Below are positions 1 to 8,274 of a stretch of DNA of 27,987 nt, one piece after another; the first letter of the stretch is position 1, and each line of letters opens with the position of its first letter. Location of the stretch: positions 1 to 27,987 of the forward strand of contig JASUTE010000023.1 of the NCBI GenBank assembly GCA_030445745.1. The letters run 5' to 3'. Source of the DNA: Candidatus Cloacimonadota bacterium (GTDB taxonomy: Bacteria > Cloacimonadota > Cloacimonadia > Cloacimonadales > TCS61). The notes under the pieces were generated by a model that was not told the origin of the DNA, did no database searches, and saw nothing but the letters and a program-made list of their open reading frames with translations. The position numbers were made by a program, and so were the translations under genes.

Positions 1-919
1 TAATTTTTTCAGTTTGGAACACAGTTTCCGCCACATAATTTATCATATCTTCGGTAAGTTCCATCATTCCTTCCAAATCGGAATAAGCCTCATACACTTC
101 CAAGGCAGTAAATTCGGGATTATGAGCTTTATCCATTCCTTCGTTACGGAAATTTTTGCCCAGTTCATAAACTTTTTCAAATCCGCCTACAATTAGTCTT
201 TTAAGATAGAGCTCGGTAGCTATACGTAAATACAAGGGAATATCCAATGTATTATGATGAGTTACGAACGGCCGGGCATTGGCTCCACCGTAAAGCGGCT
301 GTAAGATTGGTGTTTCTACTTCCAAATAATCTTTTTCATCTAGGAAATTACGCACAGCGCGAATTATTTGAGCACGCAGCACAAAGACCTGCTTGGTATC
401 AGGGTTCAGAAGCAAATCTAAATATCTTTTGCGATAGCGTAACTCGGTATCAGTGAATTCATCGTAACGTTGTTTTTTCCCATCTACTATCTTTTCTTTA
501 ACAATTGGCAGTGGTTTCAAATTTTTCCCAAGAAGTTTCACCTGGGAAGCACGAACCGAATATTCACCACGCTTAGTAACAAAACATTCACCTTCTATCT
601 GCACAAAATCACCCAGATCGAGTAGCTTAAAGATCTCATAATTATCTTCGCCTACTTTATCTTTACGCACAAATATCTGAATGCGACCAGAATCATCGGA
701 AACATTACCGAAACCTATCTTACCCTGCCGGCGCATAGCATCCAAGCGACCGACAATAGTAACTTTTTTTTCTGATTCCACAAATTTATCTTTATTTCCC
801 CACAACGCAGCTATCTTGTGGCTGCGAAAAGCTTTGTTCGGATATGGATTTACACCTTTATCCAATAACTTTTGCAATTTTTGTCTTCTTACCGCCAATA
901 ACTGGTTCATCTCTTGCAT
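1..919 (-). CDS. lysS: Lysyl-tRNA synthetase, class II (3' part missing at window edge)
   Basis: LysS charges tRNA-Lys with lysine in the cytoplasm. I translated 306 codons from an ATG at 919; the frame stays open to the left edge, so roughly 190 C-terminal residues are missing compared with the usual ~490-505. The N-terminal anticodon-binding OB fold (about residues 52-130, with [11 protein letters not shown]) is followed by the class II core: motif 1 near residues 184-205 (ending YLEVETPIL), then motif 2 around residues 250-275, [13 protein letters not shown] then HNPEFT with the ATP-contacting arginine of RNE. The start is set by AGGAG seven bases upstream; an in-frame ATG three codons later is less well placed. 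It follows two lipoprotein genes in the same direction across a 68-base spacer and may be the last gene of that run. Identification is secure. Confidence 0.97.
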   Translation of the reverse strand, partial: MQEMNQLLAVRRQKLQKLLDKGVNPYPNKAFRSHKIAALWGNKDKFVESEKKVTIVGRLDAMRRQGKIGFGNVSDDSGRIQIFVRKDKVGEDNYEIFKLLDLGDFVQIEGECFVTKRGEYSVRASQVKLLGKNLKPLPIVKEKIVDGKKQRYDEFTDTELRYRKRYLDLLLNPDTKQVFVLRAQIIRAVRNFLDEKDYLEVETPILQPLYGGANARPFVTHHNTLDIPLYLRIATELYLKRLIVGGFEKVYELGKNFRNEGMDKAHNPEFTALEVYEAYSDLEGMMELTEDMINYVAETVFQTEKI

Positions 920-987
920 ATTAAATCTCCTGTAACTTGAATGTATTCACAAACTTGAGAACTCCCTCAGATGTCAAGTCAACTTTC

Positions 988-1890
988 CTAATCTGCAAAA
1001 TCCAGTTTTATGGCTACCGGCCTATGGTCGGTTATCTCACGAAAGTGTTGATTCCAGCCATCAGGTAAATATTTGTCCAAAGTTATGGTTCTCACCTCAG
1101 ATTCTGCAGAATTAAATTCATCAAAAAGCTCATTTGTAATTATTATGTGGTCGATATGGCCACGATAGCGCCAGTAAGGGTAAGACCATTTTGCAGTGCT
1201 ATCAGCAGCAATTTTGGTATCGGCAAAGAGAAAATCTTCATCAGCTTCGATAAAGTTCCAAAACACATTTTTAGTTTCTGATTCCGAAATTTCATCGTTC
1301 AAATCTCCAATCAAAACCACATTTTCGGTGTTATAATTTGTTTCAATGAACTCCTGCAGTAACAGATTAGCTTGGCGACGACGTTCTTCATTTTCCTGGC
1401 CTCCACTTGCTTTTAGATGGTTATTAATAACCACCAGAGGCTGGTCAGCAAATTCTAGCTCCATCACCAAAGGTCGCCGAGGAAAAGCATAATCATATTT
1501 TTCAGCTAGATAGATTTCGTAAATCTTTTCCACATTCAGCTGCTGTTTATAGATAAAAGCCAAATTTTGGTCCCATTCATCGCTCACTGCTCTGTATCCC
1601 TGCCAAATAGGTCTGTAGGAATTTAATTCTTGCACTAACTCCACAAAACCTGCCTGGCTTTCTATTTCCTGCAAACCAACTACATCTACATCTAGCTCAT
1701 TAATAGCAGAAGCCACGCGGGAAACTGTGAGGCTATCTTTAGGAAAATGCTGGATATTCCAGGTCATTATCTCTAAAGTTTCATCTTCACCAAAATCAAT
1801 ATCAAATTGGGAAAAATATCCCAACTTTCGCTGCTGGGTGCAGCTTGCAATTATAAAAAAAACTGCTAAAAATATCAAAAATTTCTTCAT
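988..1890 (-). CDS. Endonuclease/exonuclease/phosphatase-family lipoprotein (copy 1)
   Basis: A 300-residue member of the EEP (exonuclease III / DNase I-like) fold, predicted to be lipid-anchored. The N-terminus is a lipoprotein signal with lipobox IASC and Cys17 as the modified residue. The metal-dependent phosphodiesterase motifs are all present: TWNIQHF with Asn45, LQEIE with Glu75, INNHLKASG with His158, GDLND with Asp196 and Asn198, GHIDHI with Asp247, and the terminal ITDHRP with Asp288-His289. It should therefore hydrolyse phosphodiesters outside the inner membrane, on extracellular nucleic acid or another phosphoester; the substrate cannot be told. Its ATG overlaps the stop of the upstream paralogue by four bases (ATGA) with GGAGC five bases before it, so the two are probably co-translated. 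A non-nuclease role such as lipid phosphodiesterase is possible. Confidence 0.85.
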   Translation of the reverse strand: MKKFLIFLAVFFIIASCTQQRKLGYFSQFDIDFGEDETLEIMTWNIQHFPKDSLTVSRVASAINELDVDVVGLQEIESQAGFVELVQELNSYRPIWQGYRAVSDEWDQNLAFIYKQQLNVEKIYEIYLAEKYDYAFPRRPLVMELEFADQPLVVINNHLKASGGQENEERRRQANLLLQEFIETNYNTENVVLIGDLNDEISESETKNVFWNFIEADEDFLFADTKIAADSTAKWSYPYWRYRGHIDHIIITNELFDEFNSAESEVRTITLDKYLPDGWNQHFREITDHRPVAIKLDFAD

Positions 1891-2810
1891 TTTTCGCTCC
1901 CTATTACTAATTTAATTCCAACTGGTAGATGATCGGAAATATTATTGTCATATTCATACCACCCGGTTTCCAAATAATTATCTATCTGCAGGGTCTTAGT
2001 TTCAGAACCATGTGCTTCCAAAGATGGATATAGTTCGTTGGTTATCATGATGTGATCCAAATGACTAGGCCAAGCAGGATAAGACCAATTACTACTGCTA
2101 CCTTCGGCTATTGCCATATCGGCAAATTTGTAACGTTCAGGCTGCTGCAACACAGTTTGGAAAACATTGCTTTCCATATCATCGGTAAGCTCATCGTTCA
2201 TATCGCCCACCACAAAAACTCTGGTGTCCGGCAGATTATTATCGATATATACTTTTAATTTGTTTACAGCTTCCAGGCGTCTGTATTCTTCATCCCAAAC
2301 ATCGTTATAGTTTATAATGCCATCACCGGAAGCTTTCAAGTGATTGTTTATAACCACATATTCATTCCCCTGCCACAAAAACTCCAAAACCAATGGTGCG
2401 CGGGGAAAGGGTCGATCTTCATTTGTGTAGATCTCGTACACATCTGGCTGCAAAACTGTATCGGTTCTATATAAAAAAGCCAAGTTGATATCATAGGAAG
2501 CGGAAGCTGCACAGAAGCCAATATAGTTGGGTAATTCCGCATCTAAAATAGCAAAATCTGCTGTACTTTCGATCTCCTGCAAGGCTATTACATCTACATT
2601 TAGCTGAGGAATAATTTCTTCTAAATATCCTAAGGTATTACTACCAGCTTTAGGAAAATGTTCAATGTTCCAAGTAACCACTTCCAAGGTAGAATCGGTT
2701 CCAAAGAACAAATCATCTAAACTTATTTCGGGAGATGGAGCAGTAACCGAATTATCTCCACACGATATTATTAATGTAAGCACAAAAGCTAGTAAAATAT
2801 ATTTCTTCAT
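1887..2810 (-). CDS. Endonuclease/exonuclease/phosphatase-family lipoprotein (copy 2)
   Basis: A 307-residue paralogue of the next gene downstream, with the same plan: a lipoprotein signal ending IISC (Cys17), then EEP motifs VTWNIEHFP, IALQEIE, INNHLKASGDG, VVGDMNDE, SHLDHIMITNE and the C-terminal ISDHLPVGIK. All catalytic positions of the family are kept, so it should be active. The acid-rich stretch after the lipid anchor is a short linker. The ATG directly abuts the stop codon of the HAD phosphatase gene, and a GGAG lies nine bases upstream inside that gene. The last four bases overlap the start of copy 1. The proteins are similar across their whole length, which points to an old tandem duplication rather than a recent one. 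Surface phosphodiesterase or nuclease is the best call; the substrate is unknown. Confidence 0.85.
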   Translation of the reverse strand: MKKYILLAFVLTLIISCGDNSVTAPSPEISLDDLFFGTDSTLEVVTWNIEHFPKAGSNTLGYLEEIIPQLNVDVIALQEIESTADFAILDAELPNYIGFCAASASYDINLAFLYRTDTVLQPDVYEIYTNEDRPFPRAPLVLEFLWQGNEYVVINNHLKASGDGIINYNDVWDEEYRRLEAVNKLKVYIDNNLPDTRVFVVGDMNDELTDDMESNVFQTVLQQPERYKFADMAIAEGSSSNWSYPAWPSHLDHIMITNELYPSLEAHGSETKTLQIDNYLETGWYEYDNNISDHLPVGIKLVIGSEK

Positions 2811-3401
2811 CTATTTTTTCTCCAATTTTTCTATTAATTCTGCTGCCACCAGCAAATTATCAGCAATAAAATCTGGTTTATAAGACCACTCTTGGCGCTT
2901 AAATAGAAATTCTTCTCTACCGTTACCAGTTTGAACTAATATAGTAATCAATCCGGCCTTTTTACCAAATTCAATATCGGTATATTTATCGCCAATCATA
3001 TACGAGCCCTTTATTTGGAAATCGTGTTTCTGCACAGCTTGCTTGAACATTCCCAGGCCGGGTTTACGATCAGCATGTGAAATATTGTAGGGTTTCACAA
3101 ATCCCTGAATATGATAGGGAGAGATAAAGATATCATCGAAGGCAGCTTCACCCAACTGATTCTGCATTTTGGAATGTATGGTTGCCAAGTCGGCAAAACT
3201 ATAGTAACCCCGCGCTATTCCCGATTGATTGGTAACCAAAAATAGTAGTAAGTTACATTTTTTTAACTTGGTTAACGCCTTTTTAGCAAAACTATAGAGC
3301 TGAAATTCATGAGTATCTTTAACATAACCATATTCATCGGAGTTTATGGTTCCATCTCTATCTAAAAAAACAGCTTTTTTTCTCTTATCCAACTTCTCCA
3401 A
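2811..3401 (-). CDS. gmhB: HAD-family phosphatase, GmhB / histidinol-phosphatase type
   Basis: A 196-residue HAD phosphatase most like D-glycero-D-manno-heptose 1,7-bisphosphate 7-phosphatase, which helps make the ADP-heptose used in the lipopolysaccharide inner core. HAD motif I is FLDRDGTIN (nucleophile Asp14, acid/base Asp16), motif II is TNQSG, motif III is the lysine of DRKPGLGMF and motif IV is GDKYTDIEFG. E. coli GmhB holds a zinc with a Cys-x-His and Cys-x-Cys loop; here those positions read Ser94, Tyr96, His109 and Asp111, so the classical zinc site is absent. The open frame has no early ATG: the likely start is TTG at 3401, or a second TTG three codons in. It sits nine bases after the STAS gene. 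A histidinol-phosphate role is an alternative; the envelope context with lptD favours GmhB. Confidence 0.75.
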   Translation of the reverse strand: MEKLDKRKKAVFLDRDGTINSDEYGYVKDTHEFQLYSFAKKALTKLKKCNLLLFLVTNQSGIARGYYSFADLATIHSKMQNQLGEAAFDDIFISPYHIQGFVKPYNISHADRKPGLGMFKQAVQKHDFQIKGSYMIGDKYTDIEFGKKAGLITILVQTGNGREEFLFKRQEWSYKPDFIADNLLVAAELIEKLEKK

Positions 3402-3409
3402 ACCAGATA

Positions 3410-3757
3410 TTAACTTTCTTGAGCAGTTTTCATCGCAGTTTTAGCACTTTCCAAATCATCGTAAAAATCGATAATTTTGTAAGCTTGGGTTATTTCAAAA
3501 ACCATTCGCGGCTTAGGCTTAGGGTTAACAATACATAAAGCTCCCTCCAGCTCTGCCAGATATTTCACAAAATTAATTATTGTTCCCAAACCTGTACTAT
3601 CTAGAAAATCCAATTCTGAAAGATCTAATACGAAATAAACAGTATCTTTAAGGTAACTATTGAATTTTTTTTGTAGTTCCCTGATACTATAAGCATCCAA
3701 ATCGCCAATAATTTTTACGATTCCCACATTATCTTCCAAATGATATTCTACTTTCAT
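3410..3757 (-). CDS. STAS-domain anti-sigma factor antagonist
   Basis: A single STAS domain of 115 residues, the SpoIIAA/RsbV type. In partner switching such a protein is phosphorylated by an anti-sigma kinase and dephosphorylated by a PP2C phosphatase; the unphosphorylated form captures the kinase. The phosphorylation loop is intact: LDFLDSTGLG with Ser54 at the usual site. The start ATG is preceded by AGGAGAGG. It lies 11 bases downstream of a gene that carries both a PP2C phosphatase domain and a RsbW-like ATPase domain, so the two are almost certainly a cognate pair transcribed from the promoter at 5842-5870. What the pathway controls is not visible, since no sigma factor gene is in the window. 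Confidence 0.9.
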   Translation of the reverse strand: MKVEYHLEDNVGIVKIIGDLDAYSIRELQKKFNSYLKDTVYFVLDLSELDFLDSTGLGTIINFVKYLAELEGALCIVNPKPKPRMVFEITQAYKIIDFYDDLESAKTAMKTAQES

Positions 3758-3768
3758 ATCCTCTCCTA

Positions 3769-5814
3769 TTATTTAAAGTTTTTAGCTGTTAAATCCAGTT
3801 TTCTCGGTGTTATTATCACCGTCTCGTTGATATCGTCGTATCTATTTCTTTTCACCTCTTTAGCCATAGAATAAATTATAGGAATCCCACGCCCAGAAGT
3901 ATCGAAAAGACTGTCGTTATCAAAATATTCTGCACTTGATTTCTTGGGAGGTAATTTCCAGCGAATACCTTTATCCCAGAACGTCATCACAATATCTTCG
4001 CCAACTTCTATCTCTACTAAAATAAGCGTATCCGATTTATGGTAAAGGCCATGGATAATGATGTTATTGACGAATTCATCGACTATAAGCTCTATGCGTG
4101 CCCCTAGCTCCGGATTATTCACCTTGCTCATCACATATTTTTCACATTCAATTCGAATATTTCTGGTATTTTGCAACATCGATTTCACAGTAAATATTTT
4201 TTTATTTGCATCTTCATTTTCTTGACGTTTGCGCAAAGCTACCAAAGTGAAATCATCAGCGGTAATATTGTAATTATGATCTACCATTTGTTTTTTTATC
4301 TTATGCGGTAAAATACAGGTATTGATATGGTCAACATTAGTTTCTAAAAATTCAATAAATCCATCTATTCCCAGTTGCTTCCCCGCTGCATTCTCGCATT
4401 CGAAGATTCCATCGGTATATAAAAAATATATCATATCATCTTCTAAAGGTAGCTCATCTTGCTCTTTCTCACTATAATTTACTTCTTTAATCCATCCTAT
4501 TGGAACTGAACCTTTATTAGGAATTTTCTCGGCTTTTCCGGTTTTGCGTTTGTAGCGAATAAGGGGCGGATGTCCAGCATTGAAAAATCGAATAACATTT
4601 GCTTTTAAATCTACTTCACACATCAGTAAAGTCATATATTTTTTTAAGAAAACTTCTTTGCTTAAAATATTATTCAATCTATTGATAAGAAAATATGGTT
4701 TAACATTCTCTTTTTCATTTTCTATCAACATTTTAATAGTAGATTTCACTGCCATCATTATCAAAGCTCCCTGCACTCCATGTCCAGCAATATCGCCTAC
4801 ATAAACTATATATCTATCCTTTGAAATTTTTACTATGTCAAAAAGATCACCACCAACAGTTTCCGAAGGAGTATAATTGGAAGAAAAGATGATATTCTCT
4901 TCCACTTTTAGCCACTGCGGTAATAAATAGCTCTGGACAGAACCTGCCAATTCCAACTCCTGCATCAAAGAGTTGTACAGATGATTAATACGCTCTTCTT
5001 TATATTTACTTTCAGTTATATCTGTGAAAACCCCATCTATTCTATATTTCCCGTCACCGATCTTAGTGGCAACAGCTCTAGTTTGCAGCCATTTTATTTC
5101 ACCGGTTTGAGTCATAATTCTATACTCCAGAATATAATCTTTGCTCTCACCTCGTAAAATTTTCTCTATTTCACGCTGCCACAAATCTACATCCTCAGGA
5201 TGAATTATCTCTTTCCATTCATGACCTTCCTTGCTGAAGAAAGCTAAGGAACGAGTGGTTATCTCTTGGAAAGCTGGTGATACATGACGATATTTCCACT
5301 TTCCTGTTTCATCTATTTCACTGCTCCAAACTGCATCGGAAACTGTAGATAAAACCCGATTTAGTTCTTTATGGCTCTTTTGCAAGGCTTCTTCTGCTTT
5401 TTTTCGCTCTGTTTCTTCCTTTGCCAGCTTTTTTCTCATTAAAATAGATTCTGCAAACTCTTCCAGAAGTTTGAACATCTTCTTCTTTTTAACAGGTTTT
5501 AAAAGAAAATGGTTTACTCCCAGGGTTATTGCTTCCAAAAAATAATCTGATTCGGAATAAGCAGAAGTTATAATTACCTTAACATCTTCATCAATAGCTT
5601 TTATCTCGCGTAGCATTTCCAAGCCATTCATATTTGGCATACGAATATCTGTAATCACCAAATCGGGCTTGGTCTGCTTATATTTTTCCAAACCTTCCCT
5701 GCCATCGTAAGCCAGATAAAATTCTCTTACCTTGCGTGATAGCATTTTGGCAATAAAATCGCGAATTATCTGTTCATCTTCCACATACAAAACAGAGATA
5801 TCCAGTTTTTCCAT
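3769..5814 (-). CDS. REC-PAS-PP2C(SpoIIE)-HATPase fused partner-switch regulator
   Basis: A 681-residue cytoplasmic regulator with four modules. Residues 5-120 are a response-regulator receiver with acidic pair Glu12/Asp13, phosphoacceptor Asp56 (ITDIRMP), Thr83 and Lys106. A charged helical linker (125-150) leads to a PAS domain (about 150-270, ending in a PAC-like WLQTRAVATKIGDGKYRIDG stretch). Residues 285-530 are a SpoIIE/RsbU PP2C phosphatase with GGDLFD, VGDIAGHG (Asp341), YTDGIFE (Asp468) and TADDFT. Residues 540-670 are a RsbW-like GHKL ATPase with N-box ELIVDEFVNN, DKG and SGRGIP. One protein thus receives a phosphorelay, senses through PAS and carries both the phosphatase and the candidate kinase for the STAS protein encoded next. 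The ATG has AAGGTG five bases upstream. Alternative: the ATPase domain may act only as a binding module. Confidence 0.92.
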   Translation of the reverse strand: MEKLDISVLYVEDEQIIRDFIAKMLSRKVREFYLAYDGREGLEKYKQTKPDLVITDIRMPNMNGLEMLREIKAIDEDVKVIITSAYSESDYFLEAITLGVNHFLLKPVKKKKMFKLLEEFAESILMRKKLAKEETERKKAEEALQKSHKELNRVLSTVSDAVWSSEIDETGKWKYRHVSPAFQEITTRSLAFFSKEGHEWKEIIHPEDVDLWQREIEKILRGESKDYILEYRIMTQTGEIKWLQTRAVATKIGDGKYRIDGVFTDITESKYKEERINHLYNSLMQELELAGSVQSYLLPQWLKVEENIIFSSNYTPSETVGGDLFDIVKISKDRYIVYVGDIAGHGVQGALIMMAVKSTIKMLIENEKENVKPYFLINRLNNILSKEVFLKKYMTLLMCEVDLKANVIRFFNAGHPPLIRYKRKTGKAEKIPNKGSVPIGWIKEVNYSEKEQDELPLEDDMIYFLYTDGIFECENAAGKQLGIDGFIEFLETNVDHINTCILPHKIKKQMVDHNYNITADDFTLVALRKRQENEDANKKIFTVKSMLQNTRNIRIECEKYVMSKVNNPELGARIELIVDEFVNNIIIHGLYHKSDTLILVEIEVGEDIVMTFWDKGIRWKLPPKKSSAEYFDNDSLFDTSGRGIPIIYSMAKEVKRNRYDDINETVIITPRKLDLTAKNFK

Positions 5815-5841
5815 ATTTTCACCTTACTTCATAACTTTGTC

Positions 5842-5870
5842 AGCATAGCTATTTCAACTTTGTTTGTCAA
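5842..5870 (-). promoter_or_regulatory. Sigma-70-type promoter for the partner-switch genes
   Basis: On the minus strand an exact TTGACA (5865-5870) is followed after 17 bases by TATGCT (5842-5847). It sits in the 63-base spacer between the lptD stop and the regulator start, leaving a leader of about 20 bases that contains the AAGGTG ribosome site. This would let the signalling genes and those downstream be transcribed apart from lptD. The match and spacing are good, but the housekeeping sigma consensus of this organism is assumed. Confidence 0.65.
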
Positions 5871-5877
5871 AATAAAA

Positions 5878-8274
5878 TTATTTATGGTCAGAATTTTGGA
5901 AGAGTAGGGAATCGGGCAACTTAATATTGAAAAATTTGAATTGGTAATTCCAATAATCTTCCTGCTTTGTAAACCGAAAATATAGTTTCCAACAGTGCAT
6001 ATCGCGGTTCAGGGTTATGCTGTACGAGCGTAGCTGATTTGCTTCCAAATCGATGTAATTATCGTAGGAAATTGTCCAGTTTTGAGTTAATTTAGCATTC
6101 AAGGAAGTGCGTACACTATTGTAGAAATCGCCTTCTGCAAACATATCTTTGTCTGTTCTAAAATCATGAGAAAAATTTACACTCCAATTTTTTGAACTCA
6201 ATTTTAAATTCTCAATATCTTCTATCGTTTCCAGCTCTGTTTCTGCATCTGTTTGCAAACTATCAGATTCTAAAGCAAAAAATTTATTAGCTGCAAACTG
6301 ATTCTCTGCCATAGGAAAATAATCGGCATAGCTGGCATCGCCAGAAATACTCAGTTTGGAATTAGCGCGAAAATTCCAATCTGCAATAGGCAAATCCCAA
6401 TCGCGCCAGCTGTTAACTTCAAAATCGTAGGGAATTTGTTTTATATTGGCATAAGGACGAACCGAAAGCTGGAAAAAATTATATTTCAGTTGACCTACAT
6501 TCAGTTTCAAAGAATGGTTTATATCGCTAAACCGGCGTCCTTCTTTTTCAAAATCGTAGTTTATGGAAGAATTTATTGTAAAGAAATCATTCAGTTTTTT
6601 CTCTTTTCCCTCTGCCAATAACTTAAGTTGCCATTTATTACCTAAGTTAAAGGAGACGCGACGACTACGGTCGGCAGAGCTTAAATTTATACCTCCAAAG
6701 CTGTAAAATTTGTCATTTTCAGTAAAATCGGGATGATAGTTAAAACTTAAACTGGGCGTTACAATGTGCCGAACAGCCCTTAGACTAAAATTATTAAAAT
6801 TTTTTATTCCATATAAGGAAAAAGAAACCGAACTGCTGCTACGATAATCTGCTCCACGAACCAACTGATTACCATTTTTGTCTCTATCAAACCAAGCCTC
6901 ATTGTAGTAAAAAGTTTGTGCTAATTTCAACCAGCCCTGCAAATTATGACTAAACCTCAAACTGGTAGCATGCTTAATTCCCGCATTATGCTGATTTATA
7001 TATTCCCCTTGCGCATTTTGGCTATTTTGGTAAATCACATCTGCCAAATCGGCATTCGGATCGGTGATAAAACCGTTATGGACAGCTCGCAAATTATAGG
7101 AATAGGAAAACCCTTTCCACCAGCTGCTGCCGTGATTATTTTCGGAAAATAGTTCATAGATCGGTTTGGAAGGAAGAGCATAAGAGACGCTGGGTAAAGT
7201 TATAGATTTGGTATCATTGCTCAAATCTTCAGTATAATTTGCATTCATATTAAAATAGCTACCCCACAGAGGAGTTCTATAAGCTATTTTGGAGGTAATT
7301 TGCTCATTCAGGCGCTCATCAATATCTTCACTACCTTCCCAAATGTTTTTACTACTTATAAACTGTAAGTCTGCATCTAAAGTAGATTGCTGACTCAGCT
7401 GTTGGTGATGATTTAGCTGAAAAAGCCAATCATTTCTGCTGGCTTGAGGTCCCATATTTGTTTTGCGAAATCGGGCTAGCATATTCCCATTCAATAAATA
7501 ACGTTTTACATAGCGGCTAGCAAGAGAAATTTCCCACCCAGTTTTTTCATAATAATCTAAACCCAGAGTTGCATCAGCATAGTTTTTATAGGCATAATAA
7601 AAAGCTAAATTTTCCACATATTTGCCATCATTGGAATTATACCCGGGTGAAGGGATCAGAATACCTGTTTCGCGTCCTCTTTTTATTGAAAAAGCTGCAA
7701 ATGGCAGAGCAAAAATAGGAAATCTGTTTACGTAAAATATCACCGGTTTACCAACTACCATGTTATCCTGGTACAATCTGAGTTTATGTGCTAAAATATA
7801 AAAATGCGGGGTTTGGGCGTCACAAGTGGTGAAATAGCCATTATCTACATCGAAAACACGTTTTCCCACTTTGCGCATTTCGTTGCCATAATAAAACCCC
7901 TTATCAAATCTACTTGCACCCTGTATCACCATGCCCCATTCGGTTTCCATATCATAGAATATCTCTTTCCCGATCGCTATCTGGTCTTTATCTTTCAGGT
8001 AAGAATCACCTTTGGTTGACGCCTGCTTGTTCTTTAAATCAACTAAAATAGTATCAGCCTGAATATTGGAATTCTGATAATCTACCGAAGCATTACTCAT
8101 CAGCTTAATTTTTTCCAATTCTGCTAAATAGGAAACACTGTCGGCAGAATAAAACAGGGAATCACGTTTTACCTCCTGCTTGGTGGTATCGGCAACTGCT
8201 GTAGCGAGCTGTTGGGCAAACAGACAACCTGTTAAGCATAAAGAGAGAATAATAGCTAATTTAATTTTGTACAT
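5878..8274 (-). CDS. lptD: LptD/OstA-type outer-membrane LPS assembly protein
   Basis: A 798-residue LptD homologue, the beta-barrel that inserts lipopolysaccharide into the outer leaflet of the outer membrane. After an N-terminal signal (about 1-20, ending CLFA-QQ) comes an OstA/LptA-like beta-jellyroll repeat segment (about 45-150, with NSNIQADTILVDLKNKQA and ASTKGDSYLKDKD), then the LptD motif region with FYVNRFPIFALPF followed by RGRETGILIPSPGY, and about 550 residues of alternating barrel strands ending in YWNYQFKFFNIK. The length is near the usual 780-850. LTGC in the signal resembles a lipobox, but LptD proteins are normally cleaved by signal peptidase I, so I do not call it a lipoprotein. 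Its ATG shares one base with the stop of the upstream peptidase gene and has no good ribosome site of its own, which suggests coupled translation. Confidence 0.88.
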   Translation of the reverse strand: MYKIKLAIILSLCLTGCLFAQQLATAVADTTKQEVKRDSLFYSADSVSYLAELEKIKLMSNASVDYQNSNIQADTILVDLKNKQASTKGDSYLKDKDQIAIGKEIFYDMETEWGMVIQGASRFDKGFYYGNEMRKVGKRVFDVDNGYFTTCDAQTPHFYILAHKLRLYQDNMVVGKPVIFYVNRFPIFALPFAAFSIKRGRETGILIPSPGYNSNDGKYVENLAFYYAYKNYADATLGLDYYEKTGWEISLASRYVKRYLLNGNMLARFRKTNMGPQASRNDWLFQLNHHQQLSQQSTLDADLQFISSKNIWEGSEDIDERLNEQITSKIAYRTPLWGSYFNMNANYTEDLSNDTKSITLPSVSYALPSKPIYELFSENNHGSSWWKGFSYSYNLRAVHNGFITDPNADLADVIYQNSQNAQGEYINQHNAGIKHATSLRFSHNLQGWLKLAQTFYYNEAWFDRDKNGNQLVRGADYRSSSSVSFSLYGIKNFNNFSLRAVRHIVTPSLSFNYHPDFTENDKFYSFGGINLSSADRSRRVSFNLGNKWQLKLLAEGKEKKLNDFFTINSSINYDFEKEGRRFSDINHSLKLNVGQLKYNFFQLSVRPYANIKQIPYDFEVNSWRDWDLPIADWNFRANSKLSISGDASYADYFPMAENQFAANKFFALESDSLQTDAETELETIEDIENLKLSSKNWSVNFSHDFRTDKDMFAEGDFYNSVRTSLNAKLTQNWTISYDNYIDLEANQLRSYSITLNRDMHCWKLYFRFTKQEDYWNYQFKFFNIKLPDSLLFQNSDHK

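Noticed and set aside
972-977. TTGACA upstream of lysS on the minus strand as a promoter
   Set aside because: No acceptable -10 is found 16-19 bases downstream (the 17-base position reads GTTTGT).
5878-8274. LptD as a lipoprotein because of LTGC in the signal
   Set aside because: LptD is normally a signal-peptidase-I product and a good cleavage site (LFA-QQ) follows; the cysteine is probably part of the hydrophobic core.
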